From contig CAAGMM010000385.1 in assembly GCA_900771045.1 (NCBI GenBank), forward strand, positions 1 to 12,767: a stretch of 12,767 bases of DNA, in the 5' to 3' direction. The position numbers were made by a program, and so were the translations under genes. Below, in pieces: positions 1 through 6,321 of the stretch. The notes below the pieces were generated by a model, which was not told where the DNA came from, did not search any database, and worked only from the letters and a program-made list of their open reading frames with translations. How positions within the stretch are numbered: the stretch's first letter is position 1; each line of letters opens with the position of its first letter. The DNA comes from Bacteroidales bacterium. Lineage in GTDB: Bacteria; Bacteroidota; Bacteroidia; Bacteroidales; F082.

Positions 1-449
1 AATGTTGGAGAGTAATTATCAAGTCCATCCGTCAACAGGAAAATATAATATTTGGTGCTAGGATCATTTTTCGCTATTTTACGGCGTACATAATTAACAC
101 GTTTCGCCGCCAACACCATCGCATAATCAGCGGCGGTCATATTCCCTCGTGGAGCACTCAATTCCGCATTAATTTTATCCTTTTGTTTTAGATCCGGCAT
201 CCAATTACCATTCTTGAATGTCAAAAGATTATAAGGGGGATCTTGTTTTGATATACCAGAAAACATACCTCTCTTTTCTTTATTCACATCATAACTTGTA
301 CGGACCTCATCACTGAAACCTATTACATCAGCACGTAAAAAATGTCTATTATTTGCACATGAACTAAACAAAACTACACATACTGCAAACACAAAGTAAA
401 TAATTTTTTTTATTTTTAAATTCAAATTAAATTTATTAAACCTACTCAC
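1..449 (-). CDS. vWA-like lipoprotein, N-terminal part (cut by window edge)
   Basis: About 149 residues are visible; the C-terminus lies outside the window. The N-terminus is lysine-rich (LKIKK), followed by a hydrophobic stretch (IIYFVFAVCVVLF) and a lipobox F-S-S-C at residues 28-31. This indicates signal peptidase II processing and membrane anchoring through Cys31. Near the visible end is YYIFLLTDGLDN, which resembles the TDG segment of von Willebrand A domains (a MIDAS metal-site loop). I do not see a classical DxSxS motif in the visible part. There is no in-frame ATG between the upstream stop (TAA about 24 nt before) and the signal peptide, so I chose the GTG at 449; a TTG at 425 is the alternative and keeps the signal peptide. 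No obvious TAnnTTTG promoter was found, and the palindrome at 499-712 lies directly upstream. Frame and lipobox are seen directly; the vWA assignment rests on one motif. The physiological role is unknown. Confidence 0.72.
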   Translation of the reverse strand, partial: MSRFNKFNLNLKIKKIIYFVFAVCVVLFSSCANNRHFLRADVIGFSDEVRTSYDVNKEKRGMFSGISKQDPPYNLLTFKNGNWMPDLKQKDKINAELSAPRGNMTAADYAMVLAAKRVNYVRRKIAKNDPSTKYYIFLLTDGLDNYSPT

Positions 450-498
450 TTGATTTATCGGCTTTTCGGGTTACTCCGATCGCGCCTTCTATTTAAAA

Positions 499-712
499 TA
501 TGCACACAAAAAAAGCGTGGCACTTTTTCGCCTTCATCGGAATCTTTGAGGTCTTCGACTACCTTTGACATTCCCAATTACAACGAGTAAAGCCCACGCC
601 TATTGACGGGAGCGCCGTTGCTTTACTCCGGGAATGTCATGTTTGAAAGTGTCGAAGTTTCAAAGATTCCAGTGCAAGCTACTTCGCTTTTTTCTATTCT
701 ATGATGTGCATA
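499..712. repeat. 214-bp nested palindrome (MITE-like or structured-RNA element)
   Basis: Blocks of inverted complementarity nest around one centre. TATGCACA 499-506 pairs with 705-712. The A-run plus GCG at 509-517 pairs with 685-693. GGAATCTTTGA 539-549 pairs with 660-670. CTTCGAC 553-559 pairs with 651-657. TGACATTCCC 566-575 pairs with 630-639. GAGTAAAGC 585-593 pairs with 620-628. An apical mini-hairpin is ACGG 606-609 with CCGT 615-618. Both outer stems end in a T-tract when read outward (688-693 on plus, 508-514 on minus), so it could also terminate transcription from both sides. It fills the gap between hepT and the lipoprotein gene. The pairing is seen in the sequence; whether it is a non-autonomous mobile repeat, an RNA gene or a terminator is inference. 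No second copy was found in the window. Confidence 0.85.
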
Positions 713-763
713 CCGCTTAATGCGTCTATCTCATAGGCAAAATATTTGGTTAATAATCAGTTA

Positions 764-1114
764 TCAGTCTTTGTAATTATCAACAAGATAATCTATTATC
801 GGTTTCAGTTTCGGGATGTCAGTCTGAATGGTTTCCCACAACTGTTCGGGACGAATTCTATAATAACCATGAACCAATACATGGCGCATTCGTTCTATAT
901 CGTCCCAGCAAACCTCGTTGTGAGTACTTCTATATTCCCTTGTCAGCATATAAACAGCCTCACCGATAATTTCTATATGTTTAACGTAACCATAGAAAAT
1001 AATCGGGTCAGACAACACTTCTTCAAAAGAATGCGTGTCTTTGCGCGTCATCAACACGTTTATCGCGTTCTGAATATGAAGCAGACGTTCTATATCTCTA
1101 ACTTTCTCTCTCAT
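764..1114 (-). CDS. hepT: HepT-like HEPN toxin (DUF86 family)
   Basis: This is a 116-residue all-alpha protein of the HEPN/DUF86 family, the RNase toxin of HEPN/MNT toxin-antitoxin pairs. The catalytic motif Rx4HxY is visible as R77-HVLV-H82-G-Y84. Tyr84 is the residue that, in characterised HepT proteins, is AMPylated by the partner MntA to silence the toxin. Most relatives have Asn directly after the Arg (RN...H); here it is His78, a variation worth noting. The length matches the family (about 110-140 aa). The ATG at 1114 lies inside the last codons of mntA (17-nt overlap), so the two are translationally coupled and made in defined proportion. Family and motif are seen; toxicity and target are inferred from the family. 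Confidence 0.9.
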   Translation of the reverse strand: MREKVRDIERLLHIQNAINVLMTRKDTHSFEEVLSDPIIFYGYVKHIEIIGEAVYMLTREYRSTHNEVCWDDIERMRHVLVHGYYRIRPEQLWETIQTDIPKLKPIIDYLVDNYKD

Positions 1115-1397
1115 ATATCAGAATTTTATCGCGATTTGCAGTTTCTTCAGCAAACGGAAGCAGACATCCCTCTTCAACAAGGTCAACTTTCCGATGAAGT
1201 ATGTTCTCAAGCACACCTATCAAATGTGATATGTAGAGCAACGATATTTTGGCATTATCATCATATCTGACAAGTATGTCAATATCGCTTTTCTCTGTCG
1301 CTTCGCCGCGTGAGAACGAGCCAAACAGCCACGCTTTTTCAACAGGAACAGTCCTGAAGAAATCGGCAGTCTTTTGTGCTATTTGTTTGGCGTTCAT
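1098..1397 (-). CDS. mntA: MntA-like minimal nucleotidyltransferase antitoxin
   Basis: This is a 99-residue nucleotidyltransferase of the MNT family, the antitoxin partner of HepT. The signature GSx10DxD is visible (G26-S27 ... D38-I-D40), with a third acidic residue probably D72 in KVDLVEE; together they bind metal and ATP. In studied systems the enzyme transfers AMP to the tyrosine of the HepT Rx4HxY motif. I chose the ATG at 1397, which follows a purine-rich stretch and gives the usual family start; a TTG at 1427 would add ten residues. Only 34 nt separate this ATG from the tdh stop, and no TAnnTTTG element is visible there, so transcription probably comes from the kbl/tdh promoter. It overlaps hepT by 17 nt. 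Confidence 0.9.
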   Translation of the reverse strand: MNAKQIAQKTADFFRTVPVEKAWLFGSFSRGEATEKSDIDILVRYDDNAKISLLYISHLIGVLENILHRKVDLVEEGCLLPFAEETANRDKILIYERES

Positions 1398-1431
1398 CTT
1401 TTCTTCATTCAATAGGTGTACTCTCAATAAT

Positions 1432-2379
1432 TTACAGCAGTTTCACCTTCAACGTCTCGATCATATCGACGGTCATCTTGTCGAGGTCGTACTTCGGGTT
1501 CCAGCCCCACTCGTTGCGGGCGCAGCTGTCGTCCATCTTGTTCGGCCATGAGTCGGCGATGGCTTGGCGGATCGGGTCAAACTTGTACTCCATCTCGAAG
1601 TTAGGATAGTACTTCTTGATTGCGTTGTAGATGATCTCCGGATCGAAGCTCATGCTCGTGACGTTGAACGAGTTGCGGTGGACGAGTTTGCTCGGGTCGG
1701 CCTCCATAATGTCAACCATAGCGTCGAGGGCGTCGGGCATGTACATCATGTCCATAAACGTCCCTTTCGCTATCGGGCAGATGAACTTCTCGCCTTTGAC
1801 GGCCGAATAATAAATCTCGACGGCGTAATCCGTGGTGCCTCCGCCTGGAAGTGTCAGGTTGGAAATAAGCCCCGGGAATCTGACGGAACGCGTGTCAACG
1901 CCGAAACGCGTGAAGTAATAGTCGCTGAGCAACTCTCCCGTGACTTTCGTGACGCCGTAAATCGTGTTAGGACGCTGGATGGTGTCCTGAGGCGTGTTGT
2001 CGCGCGGTGTCGATGCGCCGAAAGCACCGATTGACGACGGCGTGAACACGGCGCAGCCGAAGAGACGTGCCACTTCGAGGCAGTTCACTAAGCTTCCTAT
2101 GCCGACGTTCCAGCCGAGCATCGGGTTCTTCTCCGCCGTGGCGGAAAGAATCGCCGCAAGGTTGTAGATGGTGTCGATGTTATATCTCTTCACCACTTCG
2201 GCAATCTGCATTATCTGTGTCGAGTCGATTCTCTCAAAAGGTCCGTTCTCGACGATTTCGCCCGTGAGCTGGCGCAGGTCACTGGCGACGACGTTCCCGT
2301 TGCCGTAAACACCGCGGAGCTTCTTCACCAATTCTGTTCCGATCTGACCGCCGGAACCAACAATCAATATCTTTTTCAT
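1432..2379 (-). CDS. tdh: L-threonine 3-dehydrogenase, SDR (NAD-dependent epimerase) type
   Basis: The 315-residue protein belongs to the extended short-chain dehydrogenase/NAD-epimerase family. The Rossmann motif GSGGQIG is at residues 8-14, the serine-containing TPSSIGAFG at 113-121, and the catalytic Y141-GVT-K145 follows. Length and motifs fit the SDR-type threonine dehydrogenases of Bacteroidota, which are unrelated to the zinc-dependent E. coli Tdh. It oxidises threonine to 2-amino-3-ketobutyrate with NAD+. That product is cleaved by Kbl, whose gene lies just upstream on the same strand, which strongly supports this call over a sugar epimerase. The ATG at 2379 (MKKILIVGSGG) is preferred to a TTG 18 nt upstream. 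A 141-nt gap with small repeats separates it from kbl; mntA follows closely. Confidence 0.9.
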   Translation of the reverse strand: MKKILIVGSGGQIGTELVKKLRGVYGNGNVVASDLRQLTGEIVENGPFERIDSTQIMQIAEVVKRYNIDTIYNLAAILSATAEKNPMLGWNVGIGSLVNCLEVARLFGCAVFTPSSIGAFGASTPRDNTPQDTIQRPNTIYGVTKVTGELLSDYYFTRFGVDTRSVRFPGLISNLTLPGGGTTDYAVEIYYSAVKGEKFICPIAKGTFMDMMYMPDALDAMVDIMEADPSKLVHRNSFNVTSMSFDPEIIYNAIKKYYPNFEMEYKFDPIRQAIADSWPNKMDDSCARNEWGWNPKYDLDKMTVDMIETLKVKLL

Positions 2380-2412
2380 TATATGACGTTTTGACAATTG
2401 GACTCTCCCTAC

Positions 2413-2463
2413 ATTACGCTTATACGAAGCTGCTGAAATCTACCTCCCAAAGTCAAGCGTAAT
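2413..2463. promoter_or_regulatory. Inverted repeat in the kbl-tdh gap
   Basis: ATTACGCTT at 2413-2421 is a perfect inverted match to AAGCGTAAT at 2455-2463, with 33 nt between. Read on the plus strand the second arm is followed by TTTTC, which would look like a terminator for antisense transcription. In the minus (gene) direction it lies in the tdh leader, about 35 nt before the start codon, and could fold as an RNA stem. The match is seen; function is unknown. Confidence 0.45.
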
Positions 2464-2486
2464 TTTTCAGTTTTCGTCCATTCACA

Positions 2487-2514
2487 TTCTAACTTCTATC
2501 TTCTAACTTCTAAC
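2487..2514. repeat. Tandem heptamer repeat, four copies
   Basis: Four consecutive 7-bp units are present on the plus strand: TTCTAAC, TTCTATC, TTCTAAC, TTCTAAC, followed by a partial TTCTTCT. The array begins just after the kbl stop codon in the gene direction (there it reads as purine-rich GTTAGAA units). It may vary in copy number by slippage and would change the spacing between kbl and tdh. Confidence 0.8.
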
Positions 2515-2520
2515 TTCTTC

Positions 2521-3708
2521 TCACTTAATACATCCGAGTTCCTTTCCTATCTTCACGAAAGCGGCGATGCACTTGTCGAGATGTTCTTTCTCGTGTGCCG
2601 CCGAGATCTGGACGCGGATACGGGCTTGTCCTTTGGGGACGACCGGATAATAGAATCCTGTCACGAAGATGCCTTCTTCCTGCATCTTGGCGGCGAACTT
2701 CTGTGAGAGCGGTGCGTCGTAAAGCATGACGGCGCAGATGGCTGACTCCGACGGTTTGCAGTCGAAACCGGCCGCGAGCATCTGTTTGATGAAGTAGTCG
2801 GTGTTGGCGTGGAGTTTGTCCTGAAGTTCGTTTGTCTCGCTCATCATCTCGAACATACGGATGCCGGCTGCCACGAGGCCCGGTGCCATTGAGTTTGAGA
2901 AGAGATAAGGACGTGAACGCTGGCGCAGCATGTCGATGATTTCCTTGCGACCCGTCGTGAAGCCGCCCATACCGCCGCCGAAGGCTTTGCCGAGGGTTCC
3001 GGTGAGAATCTCGATTTTCCCGCGGAGATTGAAGCGTTCTGTCACGCCGCGTCCGGTTCTGCCGACGACGCCTGCGGAATGGCTTTCGTCAACCATGACC
3101 ATCGCGTCGTATTTCTGCGCGAGTTCGTAGATCTTGTCTAAAGGGCAGACGTTGCCGTCCATCGAGAACACGCCGTCGGTGACGATGAGGCGGAAACGGC
3201 ATTTCTGAGCTTCCTTGAGTTGTGCTTCGAGGTCGGCCATATCGGCGTTGGCGTAGCGGAAACGCTGTGCCTTGCAGAGACGCACGCCGTCGATGATGGA
3301 GGCGTGGTTGAGCGAGTCGGAGATGATGGCGTCATCCTGGCCGAGAAGAGGCTCGAACACGCCGCCGTTTGCATCAAAACACGCCGCATATAAGATGGTG
3401 TCCTCGGTACCGAAGAACTCGGAAATCTTGGCTTCCAATTTCTTGTGAAGATCCTGGCATCCGCATATAAAACGTACGGAGGCCATACCGAAACCGCGCA
3501 TATCCATGCCTTCTTTCGCGGCCGCGATAAGTTCCGGGTTGTCGGCAAGACCAAGATAGTTGTTGGCACAGAAGTTAAGGCACTTCTTACCTTTTACCAT
3601 AATCTCGGCACCTTGGGCGCTCTCGATAACGCGCTCATTCTTATACAGGCCGTCGGCTTCGATCTGAGTCAGCTCCTGTTTCAAATACTTTTGAAAGTTT
3701 GTGTACAT
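2521..3708 (-). CDS. kbl: Glycine C-acetyltransferase (2-amino-3-ketobutyrate CoA ligase)
   Basis: This 395-residue PLP enzyme of the alpha-oxoamine synthase family cleaves 2-amino-3-ketobutyrate with CoA to glycine and acetyl-CoA, the second step of threonine breakdown. Visible landmarks are SLNHASIIDG (132-141), the DGVFSMDG loop (178-185), the cofactor-binding VDESHSAG (206-213) and the Schiff-base lysine in TGTLGKAFGGG (K241). Length is that of E. coli Kbl (398). The family also holds BioF-like and serine palmitoyltransferase-like enzymes, but adjacency to the SDR-type tdh fixes the role. The ATG at 3708 is about 30 nt below a -7 element at 3740-3747, so it probably starts the kbl-tdh-mntA-hepT transcript. 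It is cytosolic and intact, with no unusual features. Confidence 0.95.
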   Translation of the reverse strand: MYTNFQKYLKQELTQIEADGLYKNERVIESAQGAEIMVKGKKCLNFCANNYLGLADNPELIAAAKEGMDMRGFGMASVRFICGCQDLHKKLEAKISEFFGTEDTILYAACFDANGGVFEPLLGQDDAIISDSLNHASIIDGVRLCKAQRFRYANADMADLEAQLKEAQKCRFRLIVTDGVFSMDGNVCPLDKIYELAQKYDAMVMVDESHSAGVVGRTGRGVTERFNLRGKIEILTGTLGKAFGGGMGGFTTGRKEIIDMLRQRSRPYLFSNSMAPGLVAAGIRMFEMMSETNELQDKLHANTDYFIKQMLAAGFDCKPSESAICAVMLYDAPLSQKFAAKMQEEGIFVTGFYYPVVPKGQARIRVQISAAHEKEHLDKCIAAFVKIGKELGCIK

Positions 3709-3739
3709 AATATATGTGATTTTAAAATTTTTCCAAACG

Positions 3740-3747
3740 CAAAAATA
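3740..3747 (-). promoter_or_regulatory. Bacteroidota-type -7 promoter element for kbl
   Basis: On the minus strand this reads TATTTTTG, matching the Bacteroidota -7 consensus TAnnTTTG. It lies 31 nt upstream of the kbl ATG, a normal leader length. A clear -33 TTTG is not obvious; a T-rich stretch lies at the expected distance. The motif is short, so the call rests on position as well as sequence. Confidence 0.55.
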
Positions 3748-3878
3748 CGAAATCCGTTGGAAAAACGTATCGTTTTTTTTTATTTATTTTCAGTTGAATT
3801 CTGTAGATGAATTTTATAGAAACCCACTTTCAGATTTCAAGTTGAAGAAAAATGCGTGATAATCAGGCCGAATTGCTA

Positions 3879-3917
3879 TTGGTGCAAATTTTCGATTTGA
3901 TGCTAAATCTGCACCAA
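3879..3917 (-). terminator. Hairpin just after the DUF4143 remnant
   Basis: TTGGTGCAAATTT (3879-3891) pairs with AAATCTGCACCAA (3905-3917) with one mismatch and a 13-nt loop. It begins one base after the stop codon of the remnant gene, the usual place for a terminator, but no T-run follows in the minus direction. It could equally be a leftover inverted repeat. Confidence 0.45.
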
Positions 3918-3918
3918 A

Positions 3919-4569
3919 TTATCCTATATCGTTTAATGTCAATAAGTTACAGTCGGACATTTTTAATGATTTTTCGCCCGAATAAATAACGTTGCATTGC
4001 TCCGTAACCGCTGACGACAGGCCCGCCCAATAATTTAACCCTTTGACGAAGTCGGATGAAAATGTTTTTCCCGATTTGATTTCGTATGCGAACTGCTTGT
4101 CACCGACGGTCTTTATCAAGTCTATTTCATGCCCCTTGCTGTCGCACCAAAACGTCAGGCCGGATTTTTCGCCTCGGTTATATGCCTTTTTAATGAACTG
4201 ATTTATAACGTAATTTTCAAACAAGCCGCCTCTAAGATAATGACTTTCAAGTTGTTGCGAATGGTTTATTTCGAGAAGCGAACAGGCGAGGCCTGTGTCG
4301 TGGAAATACAGCTTTGGCGATTTCACGAGTCTTTTTGAGAAATTGTTGAAATCGGGGCGGAGGACATAGACGATGTAGCTTGTCTCCAACAAATTCAGCC
4401 ACGCCTGGGCCGTTGTGACGGCGATGCCGCAATCGTTGGCGAGCGAGGAGAAGTTGACAATCTGCCCGATTCGTCCGGCGCATAGCTTTATGAATTTCAC
4501 AAACAAGCCTAAATCGGAGATGTTTTTCAGCTGTCTGATGTCGCGTTCAACATTAAAAGATAAGCGTAG
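3919..4569 (-). pseudogene. C-terminal remnant of an AAA_14/DUF4143 ATPase
   Basis: An open frame of 216 codons matches the C-terminal half of the ATPases often annotated as AAA+ (AAA_14)-DUF4143. Characteristic segments are NVERDIRQLKNISDL, LCAGRIGQIVNFSSLANDCGI (a winged-helix-like region), YFHDTGLACSLL, and a nuclease-like end with FWCDSKGHEIDLI and AYEIKSGK. Intact relatives have about 380-420 residues with a P-loop ATPase domain first. Here the frame opens just after a TGA at 4570-4572, and only 140 nt remain before the methyltransferase gene, so the ATPase half is missing. The remnant has no ATG at its beginning; only TTG/GTG codons could start it. The ERDIRQLKNI motif would normally follow the ATPase domain, so I read this as a truncated, probably dead gene. 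I found no P-loop on the far side of the restriction-modification genes. Confidence 0.8.
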
Positions 4570-4595
4570 TCATGGAAGTGGGGTGTCTCCACCCG

Positions 4596-4691
4596 AATCA
4601 AATAATTTGCAGTTCTTAGTCTGTCAACAGGCTCGTTTTTTCATTTCTGCGCCATTCATATTTTCTGCAAAATACGGATAATTATTTGATT
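4596..4691. repeat. 12-bp perfect inverted repeats bordering 72 bp
   Basis: AATCAAATAATT at 4596-4607 is the exact reverse complement of AATTATTTGATT at 4680-4691. The pair spans the gap between the truncated ATPase remnant and the end of the methyltransferase gene. A short GC hairpin (GGGTG 4581-4585 with CACCC 4590-4594) sits right beside it. AT-richness lowers the significance. It could be a terminator for the restriction-modification operon or a scar of an insertion. Confidence 0.5.
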
Positions 4692-4710
4692 ATAAATATA
4701 TTGGAAGTTT

Positions 4711-6321
4711 TTATAAATAGTCGGCAGTCAATTCCAACTGCACGTTTCCTTTTCGCTTTGTGAATTTTGGTTGAGGTTTTTCTTTCTCTTGATTGACAAT
4801 TTCGCGTGTATAATAGTTAATACCTTCAATATTTCTATCTTTGTAACAAGCGATAATGCCGGCCGTCAGTTCATCGGTAATACTTCCGATCGTTGGTACA
4901 CGCAATTTCCTTAGATGCTGGCTTTGCCAACGGGCATAACCACCGTTCATCTTGTTGGATATCTTGTTCAACTGATCTCTCATAAAGTCAGACATCAAGA
5001 GTGCGGCAAGGACTTGAAGTTTCTGCCGAGTGCCGCCTGTAATATAATAGATATTGTGTTGAGGATAGTAATTACCATCATCGATAAATACAAACGTATT
5101 GCCGGAAACATCAGGTAAAAGAATCTTTGGCTGTCTAATTAGAGAAAACGAAATCTTGTCAATCGTTCCATACCAGTTGGAAAGTTTTTTTTGGACTTTA
5201 TGGCGACTTGCCAAGCGTTCATGGTGACTTTCAAAGTATGCTTTAGTTTTGGGATAATCGTCAAGATGGATAAGATGACCATTTGCATCGTATGGGTTCA
5301 AAAGATAGCGTTTTCCCCATTGCATTTTATCGCCTTGGAGATCTCTTCCGTTGATGGCCGGCAAGAGGACCTCGTCTTCGACCAAACCCTTCAGGTCTTT
5401 TGATACAAATACGCTGTCAGCACCTGTTGCGACACCAATCCCTATTTTGAAACCTTGTTCTTCAATTAATGGGAAAGAAGATAATGCATCACCGGAATAA
5501 AACATTTTATGCCAATCAGCACTTATAGGGGCATCCAACGTCTGCATCTCCAAATTTTGGAGTTGAACTGTATTTGAAGTTTCCACATAGAGAGTCGTAC
5601 CTTTTGATTGATGAGCTTCTATGAGTGTAATCGCAGGATAAGCAAGGACTTCCTCATTGAAAGCATTCGCACCCTCCAAATTAATGATACGTTCTATGGA
5701 ATAATTGCGTGCTACCATTTCGCGGAGCTTCCTGCCATAGGTGTTTTTCATCCATCTGTTGGCGCAGATGAAACAATGCCTGCCGTTTTGGTTTAACTGC
5801 CGTAGCGATTTTTCAAAAAAAAGGACATACATGTCTGCACGGTAGTAAAAAGTACGAAAGTGTTGCTTATAGATGGGAAGCTTGTCTTCAGGAATCTGTT
5901 CATAACGTATGTAAGGAGGATTCCCAACCACAATATCTACGGGGTCATGACTTGTCAGCAGATAGTCTTCGGCGGCAATTCGTAATCCGACATTGGTAAT
6001 CTCTGGAAATTCTTTTTTGATACGCTCAATACAAAGGAAGACCTTTTCCCCATCAATATCAGATGCGGAAACATTTGAATGATACGCTTCGTTAAGGTCA
6101 AAGCCAAACTTTTCTGCGGATTCTGCAAGGCGACGGATAATCTCAATAATAAATTCTCCTTCGCCACAAGATGGTTCCATAATAGAAACATGGGACAAGT
6201 CTCGGTCGGATGTGTATCCAACCAGGTCAAGCATGTAGTTCACTACACAAGGTTTGGTGAATACATCACCATGCTGTCCGCCATTGCTGCGAGACCCATA
6301 CGTGTTAGTCGTTGAACTCAT
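4711..6321 (-). CDS. Type II adenine-specific DNA methyltransferase (XhoI/PaeR7I type)
   Basis: This is a 536-residue N6-adenine DNA methyltransferase. The FTKPCVVNYMLDL segment (21-33) resembles motif X, MEPSCGEGEF (48-57) is the S-adenosylmethionine-binding motif I, and NPPY (134-137) is the catalytic motif IV. The order X-I-IV is that of gamma-class enzymes, and the large C-terminal part is the target-recognition region (NGGYARWQSQHLRKLRVP is typical of such regions). Length is close to M.PaeR7I (about 530 aa). The partner upstream is a PaeR7I/XhoI-type endonuclease, so the likely target is CTCGAG, modified on adenine; this is inference from the family. The ATG at 6321 overlaps the endonuclease end by 17 nt, indicating translational coupling. 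No controller (C) protein is present. Confidence 0.9.
   Translation of the reverse strand: MSSTTNTYGSRSNGGQHGDVFTKPCVVNYMLDLVGYTSDRDLSHVSIMEPSCGEGEFIIEIIRRLAESAEKFGFDLNEAYHSNVSASDIDGEKVFLCIERIKKEFPEITNVGLRIAAEDYLLTSHDPVDIVVGNPPYIRYEQIPEDKLPIYKQHFRTFYYRADMYVLFFEKSLRQLNQNGRHCFICANRWMKNTYGRKLREMVARNYSIERIINLEGANAFNEEVLAYPAITLIEAHQSKGTTLYVETSNTVQLQNLEMQTLDAPISADWHKMFYSGDALSSFPLIEEQGFKIGIGVATGADSVFVSKDLKGLVEDEVLLPAINGRDLQGDKMQWGKRYLLNPYDANGHLIHLDDYPKTKAYFESHHERLASRHKVQKKLSNWYGTIDKISFSLIRQPKILLPDVSGNTFVFIDDGNYYPQHNIYYITGGTRQKLQVLAALLMSDFMRDQLNKISNKMNGGYARWQSQHLRKLRVPTIGSITDELTAGIIACYKDRNIEGINYYTREIVNQEKEKPQPKFTKRKGNVQLELTADYL

Noticed and set aside
499..712. Integron attC site
   Set aside because: The element is longer than typical attC sites, lacks the RYYYAAC/GTTRRRY core boxes at its ends, and no integron integrase is nearby.
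746..1270. Plus-strand open frame of 174 codons opposite hepT and mntA
   Set aside because: It is antisense to two well-supported genes with clear catalytic motifs and has no recognisable domain.
2487..2514. CRISPR-like repeat array
   Set aside because: The units are 7 bp and directly tandem with no spacers, so this is a microsatellite-type repeat.
3138..3569. Minus-strand open frame of 143 codons within kbl
   Set aside because: It is an alternative frame of kbl with a serine/arginine/threonine-rich, low-complexity look typical of shadows.
4507..4710. A frameshifted N-terminal ATPase domain for the DUF4143 remnant
   Set aside because: I read the upstream 140 nt in the other frames and found no P-loop or ATPase motifs; there is too little space for the domain.
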